Assembly (NCBI RefSeq): GCF_900113735.1
Contig: NZ_FOQM01000052.1
Location: 1 to 46,893 of the forward strand
Reading direction: 5' to 3'
Length of the DNA stretch: 46,893 nucleotides
Source: Bradyrhizobium sp. Gha
Lineage (GTDB): Bacteria > Pseudomonadota > Alphaproteobacteria > Rhizobiales > Xanthobacteraceae
The notes beneath the pieces are model-generated. The model worked only from the letters and a program-made list of their open reading frames with translations. It did not search any database and was not told the DNA's origin. Below are positions 18,156 through 27,575 of the stretch, piece by piece. The stretch's first letter is position 1. Each line of letters opens with the position of its first letter. The translations under genes and the position numbers were made by a program.

Positions 18156-21100
18156 TCATTGCTTGGCCATCTCGGCATCAGGAGCGTTGGTGAGGTGGAG
18201 CTCGGCAACGTTCGCGCGGTCGGCGCTCGCAGGGCCACGATGGTTGGACGCGATCGTGACGTAGAGCGCCGGGAGCACGAATAGCGTGATCAGCGTGCCA
18301 ACAGACATGCCGGCGGCGAGGACGAGTCCGATCGAGAAGCGGCTCGCGGCGCCAGCTCCCGTTGCAGTCAACAAGGGTATAAAGCCCGCCACCATTGCCG
18401 CCGTGGTCATCAAGATTGGGCGCAATCGGACGCGCGCGGCCATCTCGATGGCCGCGCGACGGTCGAGTCTGTCGCTGAGCTGAAGCTCATTCGCGAACTC
18501 AACCATTAGGATGCCGTGCTTAGAAATCAACCCGACCAGTGTCAACAGTCCAACCTGCGTGTAGATGTTCATGGTGGCCCAGCCAAAGAACAGCGGAAGC
18601 AAAGCCCCGACCATTGCCATCGGCACGCTGATCATAATGATGAGCGGATCGCGCAGACTTTCGAACTGGGCTGAAAGCACCAAGAATATGATGATCAGTG
18701 CAAACGCAAATGTAATCGCGAGTCGGTTGCCCTCCTGCACATACTGGCGGGCATCGGCCAGGAAGTCGTGACTGAAGCCCGCGGGCAGTTTCTTCGCCTC
18801 GGCTTCTAGGAAATCCAAAGCCTGCTCCATCGTGACTCCGGGCATTGGCACGGCCTGAAAGGTCGCGCAATTTAGCTGGTTATAGTGGGTGAGCGCGTTC
18901 GGATCGGTCGCTGTCTCGATGGAGACTATGGTCGACAACGGAAGCATCGATCCGGTCGCAGTCTTCACATAATAACTCCCGATTGCTTGCGGCGCTAAGC
19001 GCTCCTCTCGTGGAACCTGCGGGATCACCTGGTAAGAGCGGCCCTGCAAATTGAAGCGGTTGACGTAGTTTCCCCCAAGTAAGGTAGCGAGTGCGTTACC
19101 GATAGTCTGCATGGTAATGCCAAGCTCGTTAGCCTTGGAACGATCAACCTTAATTCGTACCACCGGCTGGTTGAACTCGAGATCCGAGTCGCTCACCACG
19201 AACAGACCGCTCTTCTGCGCAGCATCCTTTAGCTTCGACATCTCCTCGTAGATAGATTGAAAGCCAAGAGTCGAATTGAGGACCATCTGCACTGGTAAGC
19301 CATCCGTACCGCCAGGAAAGGGAGGCAAGCTAAAGGCAAACGCGTTAATGCCTTCGATCTTGGATAACTCGGTCTGGACAAGCGACTTTAATAGAATCGA
19401 TGATCGCGTGCGCTCGCCCCACGGCTTGAGCAACATACCGGCCATGCCGCTCTGCTTTCCGTTAGTGCCATTGAGGACGAAGCTCACGTCAGTCTCCGGA
19501 AACTTCTTGTACATGTTTCCAAGCTTGGTACCGTAATAGTCGAGGTAGTCCATATTGGCGTATTTCGGTGCTTTCATGAGCGCGAATACAATACCTTGAT
19601 CCTCCTCCGGCGCGAGTTCCTTGGAAATATTCATATAGAGAAAGCCGACAAGGCCCAGCATGGTCAGCGCGAACAGGCCGGCAACTGGGCGGTAGTCAAG
19701 CGAACGGTCAAGCTTGCGGCCGTACCATCGCGTTATGGCGCCGAAGGCGCGACTCACAACTGTCGCAAATCGCCCAGCTTCGGCGCGCCTCAGGAATAGC
19801 GAGCACATCATGGGCGATAGCGTCAAAGCGATCACGCCCGACACAATCACCGCTCCTGCTAGCGTAAACGCGAATTCGCGGAATAACGCGCCAGTGAGGC
19901 CGCCTAGAAATCCGATTGGGGCATATACCGCGGCCAAGGTAATCGTCATCGAGATAACGGGACCGACGATCTCGCGCGCGCCGCTTGTAGCCGCCCGCAG
20001 GGGCGTCGCACCTTGTTCTAAATGGCGATGAATGTTCTCCACCACCACGATCGCGTCGTCGACAACGAGACCGATCGCGAGAACCATCGCAAGCAGCGTC
20101 AGCAGATTAAACGAAAACCCCAGCGCCAGCATCATGCTGCATACGCCAATCAGCGACAACGGAATAGTGACCACAGGAATGATGACCGACCGCAGCGAGG
20201 CCAGGAAAAGAAAGATCACAACCACCACCACCACGGCTGCCTCAATGAGCGTCTTCTCCACCTCGTCGATAGACGATTGGATAAATGTGGTGGAGTCGTA
20301 GGCCACTTTCATCCTCATGGATGGCGGCAAGTTACGCTCAATTTCCGGAAACAACGCGCGTACGCCTTGCACTATCTTTAGCGGATTGCCCTGTGGACTT
20401 GCCTGCACGCCTATAAAAACTGCATGCTCGCCGTTCATCGTGACGCTAGTGTCTGTCGTCTGCGCGGCAAGCTCGACTGACGCAATGTCCTCGATGCGCA
20501 CAAGTCCGCCGTCATTGGCTTTGACGATCATCCGCTTAAAATCATCGACACTTCGCAGATCAGTATTGGCCGTAACATCAGAGATAGTGAAATGGCCTTT
20601 GATCTGGCCGGCCGCAGCCTGAAAGTTGTTAGCGGCAATTGCAGCTGAAACCTCAGCCGGCGATACGTCGTGCCCGGCCATTTTCGTAGGATCGAGCCAG
20701 AGCCGCATCGCAAAATTCTGGCCACCCAGCATCTCTGCTGTTGCGACACCGTCGACGGTCGAGATAACAGGTTGTACTACGCGCGAGAGGTAGTCGGAGA
20801 TCGCACTGGCCGCAAGTTCCGCGCTTGAGAAGGCCATAAACATGACAGGCGTGGCTTGGCCAGTTGACTTTGTGACAACCGGATCGTCTGATTCCTTAGG
20901 GATTAGGTATTTGACGGAGTTAACCTTGGAGAGCACCTCCGTGAGCGCTTCATTCGGATCGAAATTAAGCTTGACGTGCACTTGGATTGTCGAGCTGCCA
21001 AGCACAGACGAGGACGTGATGTAGTCGACGCCCTCTGCGGAGGCGACTGCTTGCTCGAGGGGTGTGGTAATAAACCCCTGTATCATGTCGGCGGAGGCAC

Positions 21101-21257
21101 CAGGGTAGGAAGTCGTGACATTGATGACCGTGCTGGATAACTTAGGATATTGCCGGATCGGCAGTAGGGTGGCGGCACGCAAGCCCGTCAGCAAGATCAA
21201 GAGACTGACGACGATAGACAGTACCGGGCGCTTGATGAAAAGCTCCGTAAATGCCAT
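18156..21257 (-). CDS. RND-family multidrug efflux transporter (inner-membrane subunit)
   Basis: Proton-driven exporter of the AcrB/MexB (HAE1) type, 1033 residues, full length. It starts MAFTELFIKRPVLSIVVSLL, has the first periplasmic domain with IRQYPKLSSTVINVTTSYPG, and the central membrane block with GLVVDDAIVVVENIHRHLE carrying the proton-relay aspartates. A second half follows with ELAPEEDQG and GLISKHGILMVEFANELQ. The ATG at 21257 has an AAGGA site before it; a start at 21299 is less likely. A membrane-fusion partner would be expected directly upstream, but the 500 bases there show no intact gene. It could work with an adaptor encoded elsewhere. NolG-type RND proteins occur in rhizobia; this cannot be assigned to that subgroup from sequence alone. 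Confidence 0.9.
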   Translation of the reverse strand: MAFTELFIKRPVLSIVVSLLILLTGLRAATLLPIRQYPKLSSTVINVTTSYPGASADMIQGFITTPLEQAVASAEGVDYITSSSVLGSSTIQVHVKLNFDPNEALTEVLSKVNSVKYLIPKESDDPVVTKSTGQATPVMFMAFSSAELAASAISDYLSRVVQPVISTVDGVATAEMLGGQNFAMRLWLDPTKMAGHDVSPAEVSAAIAANNFQAAAGQIKGHFTISDVTANTDLRSVDDFKRMIVKANDGGLVRIEDIASVELAAQTTDTSVTMNGEHAVFIGVQASPQGNPLKIVQGVRALFPEIERNLPPSMRMKVAYDSTTFIQSSIDEVEKTLIEAAVVVVVVIFLFLASLRSVIIPVVTIPLSLIGVCSMMLALGFSFNLLTLLAMVLAIGLVVDDAIVVVENIHRHLEQGATPLRAATSGAREIVGPVISMTITLAAVYAPIGFLGGLTGALFREFAFTLAGAVIVSGVIALTLSPMMCSLFLRRAEAGRFATVVSRAFGAITRWYGRKLDRSLDYRPVAGLFALTMLGLVGFLYMNISKELAPEEDQGIVFALMKAPKYANMDYLDYYGTKLGNMYKKFPETDVSFVLNGTNGKQSGMAGMLLKPWGERTRSSILLKSLVQTELSKIEGINAFAFSLPPFPGGTDGLPVQMVLNSTLGFQSIYEEMSKLKDAAQKSGLFVVSDSDLEFNQPVVRIKVDRSKANELGITMQTIGNALATLLGGNYVNRFNLQGRSYQVIPQVPREERLAPQAIGSYYVKTATGSMLPLSTIVSIETATDPNALTHYNQLNCATFQAVPMPGVTMEQALDFLEAEAKKLPAGFSHDFLADARQYVQEGNRLAITFAFALIIIFLVLSAQFESLRDPLIIMISVPMAMVGALLPLFFGWATMNIYTQVGLLTLVGLISKHGILMVEFANELQLSDRLDRRAAIEMAARVRLRPILMTTAAMVAGFIPLLTATGAGAASRFSIGLVLAAGMSVGTLITLFVLPALYVTIASNHRGPASADRANVAELHLTNAPDAEMAKQ

Positions 21258-21803
21258 GTCGACTTGTCCTTCAAGAGTGGGATGCAAATTCGCCGACAAA
21301 TTTCACCACGGCGATGATCATCAAGACGGCGACTGCACTAGAGAGGCCAGCACGCCGAACTGGCAGCCGATCGCGATCTCAACAACGGCACCTTCTGTGA
21401 AGCTCCTGCCCTTTTTGCGTGCAAATCGGCCAAAAGGGGGCGACTCAGATGTTCGTCTAAACACCCGATTGGAACGCGCCGACTTCTTTACAAGGCATCA
21501 GGTCAGACTTCGCACCGCCGCTCAGATCGGAGGATCTAGGTTCGACATCGAAAATACAAACGATATAATCGGTGCTCAACTCTACAAAGGTAAGTAGGTG
21601 ATATCGCATCGGCTGTGAAGCAATATACCAAGGTTTGTCGAACGGGCCGCTGATTCGTACGCACGCGCTACCGCTTCGCTCCTCGCTGAACCAAGCCGTC
21701 TCGGAGCTCGCCCTCGGCCGCCAGCCCGATATGCCCGTCGGAACAGAGTCTTGGGTATTTGTTTCAGCTCAATATCCTGGAAGCGGTTTGGCTACGAATT
21801 GTG
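21258..21803. other. Stretch between panC and the RND gene without recognised genes
   Basis: Upstream of the RND gene one would expect a membrane-fusion protein. The minus strand at 21,340-21,420 encodes a short stretch (FTEGAVVEIAIGCQFGVLA) that loosely recalls an adaptor C-terminus, followed by stops. This is too short to call. Confidence 0.35.
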
Positions 21804-22655
21804 CTACCGAGTTGGCAACGTCAATATTACGTTGTCGATCAGCCGCGTTGAACCAACATAAGCGGCCGCACAAAGCGCCGCGGGGCGCCGCAGTGGACTG
21901 TCGGCAGTTTTGAGCGTGTCACCGTCAACAAGTTCAAGATACTGTAGTGTGTCGACGGTCTCTAAATGCTTCTTGGCGACTGCAATCAGCTTTTCAACGC
22001 GGCGCTCTCCCGAGCAAAATTCGTTGAGCGCTGCGGCTAGTCCACGACTGATCGCAAGGGCCTGATGACGCTCTTCTTCGCTGAGATAGCGGTTGCGACT
22101 GCTCATCGCGAGGCCATCCTGCTCGCGAACGGTTGGTACGGTGACAATTTCGATCGGGAGATTGAGATCAATTGCCATACGACGCACGACGGCGCATTGC
22201 TGAAAATCCTTCTGCCCAAAAAAAGCGACATCGGGCTGCACCATGTTGAACAACTTGCATACGACAGTCGCGACGCCGCGAAAATGTCCAGGCCTGAAGG
22301 CTCCGCACAGTGGTTTCGCGAGATCGCCCGGTTCAACGAAGGTTTCGAAATAGCTCGGATAAACTTCATGCGCACCAGGCGCGAAGAGGATCGCGACACC
22401 CTGACCGCGGCACAGTTCTTGATCGCGCAAGAAGTCGCGTGGATAGCTGCTGAGATCTTCATTTCGTCCGAACTGAGTCGGGTTAACGAAGATGCTTACG
22501 ACGGTCACATCGCATTTCGCCTGGCTCGCCGCGATTAGCGCCAGGTGTCCGTCATGCAAATAGCCCATCGTCGGCACGAAACCGACCAGTTGGTCGGCCC
22601 TGCGGCATTTTTCAAGAGTATGGCGAAGTTCAGCGACGGTGGTGATTGTTTGCAT
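21804..22655 (-). CDS. panC: Pantothenate synthetase
   Basis: ATP-dependent joining of pantoate and beta-alanine, the last step to vitamin B5. The 283-residue product has the family length. It begins MQTITTVAELRHTLE, and has the HIGH-like nucleotide site in PTMGYLHDGHLALI, SIFVNPTQFG, KPLCGAFRPGHFRGVATVV, FFGQKDFQQ and MSSRNRYLS. The ATG at 22655 matches the family N-terminus; the frame is open upstream into panB but that part is panB antisense frame. It lies 13 bases after the panB stop, so panB-panC form an operon. Presence on the island suggests a vitamin supply role in the rhizosphere or nodule, or that the chromosomal copies are absent. Confidence 0.93.
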   Translation of the reverse strand: MQTITTVAELRHTLEKCRRADQLVGFVPTMGYLHDGHLALIAASQAKCDVTVVSIFVNPTQFGRNEDLSSYPRDFLRDQELCRGQGVAILFAPGAHEVYPSYFETFVEPGDLAKPLCGAFRPGHFRGVATVVCKLFNMVQPDVAFFGQKDFQQCAVVRRMAIDLNLPIEIVTVPTVREQDGLAMSSRNRYLSEEERHQALAISRGLAAALNEFCSGERRVEKLIAVAKKHLETVDTLQYLELVDGDTLKTADSPLRRPAALCAAAYVGSTRLIDNVILTLPTR

Positions 22656-22668
22656 TTCGAGCTCTACA

Positions 22669-23538
22669 TTAAATTGAGTTGGACGGCGCCCAGTTGGCAA
22701 TGGCCTCGCCGATCCCTTCCGGAAGTCGATAGGACTCTTGCGCTCCGGGGAACGCACCGCCCCGGACATCCGCGGCCCAGCGAGAAAGCGCATCTTGCAA
22801 CTGCTGAAAGCCTTCCGCATAGGCGCGGACGAATTTGGGCCGATGACCTTCAGTCAGGCCCAGCACGTCGTGAAACACGAGCACCTGCCCGGAACAGTAC
22901 GGGCCCGCACCGATTCCGATCGTTGGTATCGTCAAGGAATCGGTCGCTCGAGCGGCAAGCTCGGCCGGAATGCCCTCCAATACCAAAGCGAAACAGCCAG
23001 CGTCCTGCAGACGGTGAGCATCATCGAGAAGCCGCAGCGCTTCGTCCGCTTTTCGGCCCTGCACTTTGAAACCACCCATGACGTTGACGCTCTGGGGCAT
23101 AAGGCCAAGGTGCCCCATCACGGGAATCTCGCAATCGACAAGCGCACGAACCATGTCGATTCTCTTGCCGCCCTCGAGTTTCACCGCAGCCGCGCCTCGC
23201 TGCAGAAATCCGCCGGCGTTGCGTATCGTTTCCCCGACGCTGACGTGGAAGCTAAGGAAAGGCATATCGGCGACGAGCAGAGCACGAGGCTTACTGCGTA
23301 CCACGGCTTCCAGATGATGGTTCATCATCGCGACACTCACTGGAAGCGTGTTTTCGAAGCCAAGGCAAACGTTACCTACACTGTCACCGACGAGAATGAT
23401 ATCTACTGTAGGGTCCGCGATACGCGCCGCAACCGCGTCGTAGGCAGTTGTCATGACGATACGCCGGCCGTCTTGCTTCCACCGCTGCAGAAAGGGAATT
23501 GTAATTCGGTCGATCGGCTGCTCCGAAACGTGGCTCAT
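22669..23538 (-). CDS. panB: Ketopantoate hydroxymethyltransferase
   Basis: Transfers a hydroxymethyl group from methylene-tetrahydrofolate to ketoisovalerate, the committed step of pantothenate synthesis. Its 289 residues are full length. It shows MTTAYDAVAARIAD, the metal-site region ILVGDSVGNVCLGFENT, VADMPFLSFHVS, and AVKLEGG. GHLGLMPQSVNVMGGFKVQG, then LEGIP and IGIGAGPYCSGQVLVFHDVLGL follow. The start MSHVSEQPIDRIT lies at 23538. First gene of the panB-panC pair. Confidence 0.93.
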   Translation of the reverse strand: MSHVSEQPIDRITIPFLQRWKQDGRRIVMTTAYDAVAARIADPTVDIILVGDSVGNVCLGFENTLPVSVAMMNHHLEAVVRSKPRALLVADMPFLSFHVSVGETIRNAGGFLQRGAAAVKLEGGKRIDMVRALVDCEIPVMGHLGLMPQSVNVMGGFKVQGRKADEALRLLDDAHRLQDAGCFALVLEGIPAELAARATDSLTIPTIGIGAGPYCSGQVLVFHDVLGLTEGHRPKFVRAYAEGFQQLQDALSRWAADVRGGAFPGAQESYRLPEGIGEAIANWAPSNSI

Positions 23539-24404
23539 TTGGACCTCAGTTTGATTTTGGGGTGCTTCTTCGGCCTCAACTCAGTTAATTGCTGCTCGTC
23601 CAAAGGGCGAAACAGCAAACAATGAGTTGGTCACGGGCGTATCGCGTCGGGCCATTGAGAACACAACAACGCGGCCTGCGTGTACCGAGAGTAACATGGG
23701 CCGAGATCGGCGCCCCGGAGTTCTTGTTCCGGATCTTCACGAATCTCATTGCTGGAATGGCCGCTGAAATCGGGATGTGGATCGAGGGTGATCGCGCCGC
23801 GACATTGAAGGTTGGCCTCCCTCTCATGATTGGCAGCGAATACTTTTCTCATTTGAAGAAGGTTGAGGTTCGCGCAGCTCGGTACCTTCCTAAGGAGCGT
23901 GGAAGAAAATTGTCAACCTTCCGCAGGAGGAAAAGAAATCAACGCCTCGAAAAAGGCTTGCTGATGGATAAAAATACCATTTGGTTGCGCCATCAAAGCC
24001 ACAAGACTTTCTTGGTTTGCAGGTTTTCAGGCCGCCGTGTAGGGCTTCGACCGATTCGCTGGCCGGCCGTCAAAGTCGGCGACCACTCGGGTCCGCATCG
24101 ATAATTTGCGGTGTAGATTTCCGTTTCCGGAGGTGCTGACGTCGGTTGCGATTATTTGGCAGTATGGCACCTTGCGACAAGCTTCCTTCAGCGCATGTGG
24201 CAGGCAGGATTTAGCTTGGCGATGGCGCGTGTTGATAGATCGCAATCCAGGCCACTTACGATCGCGCTCGGCACAATAGCCTCTCCTCGGGCTTCGGGAT
24301 CAGAAGCCAATTCTTTTACGTGTCCATTTGATCCCTGCGTGAGCTAAAGCTTCGATTCTCTTTCATGATCTGCTGGCCAACCTGCTGAAAGCCCACACCT
24401 GGCC
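23539..24404. other. Stretch without recognised genes
   Basis: A plus-strand frame of 171 codons (23589-24104) has a protein-like middle with an amphipathic segment (FLFRIFTNLIAGMAAEIGMW) but no ribosome site or known family. It may be a degraded gene or chance. Confidence 0.35.
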
Positions 24405-24770
24405 TCAAAGACATGCTACCCGAACTGGCTGCCGCCGGTGCGGCGTCTCTAGAACCGCGCGTATGCGCGCAGCGATCTGTCGTGCTTCCTTCGGCCGCAG
24501 GTTGTGTTTCACGCAATCGAGTATGGCTAGCATCGCCTGAACTTCGTCGATGCTGAATGAGGCGACCTGGCGGTCTGATGATCCCAGAGACTGATCGACG
24601 GCACGGGCCTGATTAGTTGCAAGTACCGCAAGCGCTTGCGACCGCAGGGAGGCGATATGCCGCTCGAATATATGCATTTCTTGGCCTATCGCTGCCCCTG
24701 CGGGCTCGTGTCGCAAGCGCTGGTGGCCAACCCAGTCACGAAGATCGGGGCTGGCCACCTTTGCTCCCAT
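24405..24770 (-). CDS. Hypothetical protein, helical
   Basis: Not recognised. The 121-residue reading from the ATG at 24770 (MGAKVASPDLRDWVGHQRL) has balanced composition, unlike the upstream part of the same frame (to 25103), which looks random. It is predicted mostly helical, with segments such as FERHIASLRSQALAVLATN and FSIDEVQAMLAILDCVK, and ends in a basic tail. No clear ribosome site is seen. It may be the 3' remnant of a longer gene. A tts box lies on the same strand about 800 bases upstream, too far for a confident link. Confidence 0.3.
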   Translation of the reverse strand: MGAKVASPDLRDWVGHQRLRHEPAGAAIGQEMHIFERHIASLRSQALAVLATNQARAVDQSLGSSDRQVASFSIDEVQAMLAILDCVKHNLRPKEARQIAARIRAVLETPHRRQPVRVACL

Positions 24771-25564
24771 GAGGCTCAAATTCTCAGGGCTACAAAGTAG
24801 TAACTTGGAGAAGTATCGAAGGGCACCTACCAAAATTGGTTGATCCCATCCTCGTCGGCAGAGGTGGATCTCTGTCTTTGAACAAATTGGAGGCACCAGC
24901 ATGTCCAGACACGGGCGCGTTGCATAAAAGAGAATGACAAGGCCAAATGCGCATGAGCAAAAGTTGGCGGAGTAAATCCAGACCGAGAACGATGTGCGAG
25001 AGCTCGGAAGTCCAATAGGGACCGCCGCGTTGAAGGAATGGCGACGGTGTCGGTCAAGGCCCAATTTGTGGACATAATCGCACCAAGACAACAGTAAACG
25101 CATTCAGCCCACGCGTCCTCCTTCTTTTCCAGGATGATTGATCGGAGGCAGTGCAGGCCGGCGGCCCGCTGGTTGCTTTGGAGAAGACGCAGTCCCTGCC
25201 CGCCCGGACCGTGAGCTGAACTTGGCGGAACTTGATTCGTGTTTATCCCCCAGCATACACAGGGGCAGCGCTCTCTCCCTGCCACTCAGCTAACCACAAA
25301 ATTCAGCCTCACGAGGCGGCAATAACCAGATCGGGCGCGCATCGCTCGCAAAACAAGCGAAACAGCCAGAATTAGACCTAACCCGTGAGTTAGAAGCAGT
25401 GCGAACGCGGCTCGGCGCCTGGAGGCCGGGGGGCATCATGAGGCACTATCCCTGCCGCATCCGCACTGCAATGAGCTTAACGGAAGCGTAACTCGGCACA
25501 TGGTGGTCCTTCAGCTCATGCGCTGTCCCTGCCACGCCCCCGTTAAACCCAGACATTCTTTATC
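24771..25564. other. Stretch without recognised genes
   Basis: Between the hypothetical gene and the tts box. It contains related short motifs of the form GCGCTGTCCCTGCCAC (25520-25535) and two diverged copies near 25,267 and 25,443. Confidence 0.4.
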
Positions 25565-25590
25565 GAAGCTGGCTTACCGAAAGCTGACAG
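25562..25590 (-). promoter_or_regulatory. Second tts box, no obvious target gene
   Basis: Minus-strand core GTCAGCTTTCGGTAAGCC (25570-25587) fits the tts consensus and matches the nopP box nearly base for base. It points left into a region without a convincing gene start. A group II intron ends about 100 bases upstream of it. Confidence 0.65.
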
Positions 25591-25691
25591 ACTTGCATGG
25601 CAACTTTACAAACAAAAAAGCGGCGGACCGGCACTTGCCGAGGAGAGTAATATCGACGTTTTCGCTTAGACGATAGCCATTGGCGGTCGTG

Positions 25692-27575
25692 GTCGAGTAG
25701 CTCAGCCATTCGGCTTTCGCCCTCACAGATCCGGGCATGCGGCTTTCCCGCACCCGGCTCCTCCCGAGGGTAACCCGCGTCATATCCGCGCCTGCGCCCA
25801 AGTGCGAGTGATGCGTGGAACGGGCAGTCGAAAGCAAGCCGTCAGGGTCTCGAACTCCGGCCAGCCCATGCGCCGGCTTTTCTGACTACGCCGTCTCAGA
25901 CAGCGCAGCCAGGTCCGACGCACTTCGCGGTAGAAGCCGTTGAGCGCCGGATAATTGTGCGGCCTGCCATAGTAGCCATAGTGCCCGCGCAGAACGGCGG
26001 TGAGCCATTCGTGTTGCATGGCCAGTGGCGCGTGCATGAACCGCCAGACCTCCTGGCGCAACGCCGTCAGCTTCCGCGTCAGGCGTTTCCCTTCCGTCTT
26101 GTGCTTCACAATGAACCGGCCATCCCGGGTCCGCCCGCAGTAGTGGGTGAAGCCCAGGAAGGCGAAGGTTTCTGGCCGCCGCTCGCCACGCCGCTGACGC
26201 GAGAGGGCCGCGAACCGGCCAAACTCGATCAGCCGCGTCTTGTCCTCATGAAGCGTCAGGCCGAAGCTGGCCAGCCGCGCCTTGAGGTCCAAGAGCATTT
26301 CCTGCGCGTCCGCCTTGCTCTCAAAGCCCATGACGAAGTCGTCCGCATAACGCACGATCACGATGCGACCGCGTGCGCGGCGACGACGCCATTGATTGGT
26401 CCAGAGATCGAGGATGTAGTGCAGGAAGATGTTGGCGAGGAGCGGGCTGATGCCTGCCCCTTGCGGCGTGCCCCTGTCCGTCTCTTGCTTCTCGCCGCTC
26501 TCAAGAACGCCAGCTCGCAGCCACAGCTCGATGAGCCGTAGGATACGAGGATCGGCGATCCTGTGCGCCACCATCCGCAGCAGCCACTCGTGGTCGACGG
26601 AGTCGAAGAAGCTGCGAATGTCGGCATCGAGCACCCAGTTCACGCGCTGACTCATGATCGCTGTATGCAAAGCATCAAGCGCCATGTGCGGATTACGCCC
26701 CGGCCGGAAGCCGTAGGAGAACCCCAGGAAGTCGGCCTCGTAGACGGCACTCAACACCTCGCTTTGGACGATCTTGTCCTCGAGCGCCGGCACACCGAGA
26801 GGCCGCTTGCCGCCGTCGGCTTTGGGAATGTAGACGCGCCGCACCGGCTGTGGCCGGTAACGAGCAGTGTGGACCCGTGCGCAGAGGTCGCGGATGTTAT
26901 CCGTGAGCCCTTCTTCGTACTTCGCCACCGTCACCCCATCGACCCCCGCGCTGGCCTGCCGCTTTTGTCGCCGAAACGCCCGAAGCAGAGCGTCTTCATC
27001 GATGTGGTGCAGCAGGGCCGTGAACCGGGTTTGGGCAGCCTGCTTGGCCGCCGCGTTCACCCGCTCGAGGTTCAGCAAGGTAACCCGGCTCTGCGTCCGG
27101 ACCCTGACCTTCTCGCGCAAGCTCCCCTCGGGCTGGTCCCTTCCCTCCATGCGTCTCGTTACCTTCGACGACTTCACAGGTACTACGAACCAGTCCGACT
27201 CCCGACCTCGGCTCGGACCGCGGCTCTGGCAATGCCTTGCCGCTGTCCCCCACTGGAGACCAATCCAATGGACCCGGTCGGGCCTCTCATGTTCCGATGA
27301 TTACCTTCCATGCGTGATCCGACCATCGACCCCGACGGAGCGGCATCGTCTCGCCTATCGACGGTGCTCGTGCTGCCTTCGTGCTTAGGGAACACACTCG
27401 GCCTCCGCGAACTTCCACCTTTCGAGGCTCATTCCCGCACCCCGCATGGCTCCTGTCTACACTTCAGACCCCGCCTTGCCGCGACGCCCGCAAGACTCGG
27501 TCCCGGCTCGCCTGCTAGGGCTTTGGCCGGATGGGACTTGCACCCACAAGCAACCATCAGCTTGGCATGACGTAC
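25692..27575 (-). mobile_element. Group II intron
   Basis: On the minus strand the 5' end resembles the start of rhizobial group II introns: CCAAGCTGATGGTTGCTTGT, then GGGTGCAAGTCCCATCCGG and further domain I sequence (27,430-27,575). The reverse transcriptase gene sits inside. Domain V is at 25726-25760 (GAGCCGGGTGCGG, GAAA loop region, CCGCATGCCCGG) and a domain VI-like hairpin follows, ending GAGCTACTCGAC near 25,692. Length about 1.88 kb. The first bases read GTACG rather than the usual GTGCG. The 5' end coincides with the tip of the neighbouring IS256-type element. Confidence 0.8.
25780..27150 (-). CDS. ltrA: Group II intron reverse transcriptase/maturase
   Basis: Multifunctional intron-encoded protein that helps the RNA fold and splice and copies it into DNA. 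The product is about 456 residues. It has the RT fingers (RRVYIPKADGGKRPLGVPAL), PLGVPALEDKIVQ, the TPQGAGISPLLANIFLHY motif, and the catalytic YADD in IVRYADDFVMGF. A maturase (X) domain follows to the end. No C-terminal HNH endonuclease is present, as in several bacterial intron classes. The start is uncertain: a GTG at 27177 is nine codons upstream of the ATG at 27150 used here. The frame is uninterrupted, so the element may be active. Confidence 0.85.
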   Translation of the reverse strand: MEGRDQPEGSLREKVRVRTQSRVTLLNLERVNAAAKQAAQTRFTALLHHIDEDALLRAFRRQKRQASAGVDGVTVAKYEEGLTDNIRDLCARVHTARYRPQPVRRVYIPKADGGKRPLGVPALEDKIVQSEVLSAVYEADFLGFSYGFRPGRNPHMALDALHTAIMSQRVNWVLDADIRSFFDSVDHEWLLRMVAHRIADPRILRLIELWLRAGVLESGEKQETDRGTPQGAGISPLLANIFLHYILDLWTNQWRRRRARGRIVIVRYADDFVMGFESKADAQEMLLDLKARLASFGLTLHEDKTRLIEFGRFAALSRQRRGERRPETFAFLGFTHYCGRTRDGRFIVKHKTEGKRLTRKLTALRQEVWRFMHAPLAMQHEWLTAVLRGHYGYYGRPHNYPALNGFYREVRRTWLRCLRRRSQKSRRMGWPEFETLTACFRLPVPRITRTWAQARI

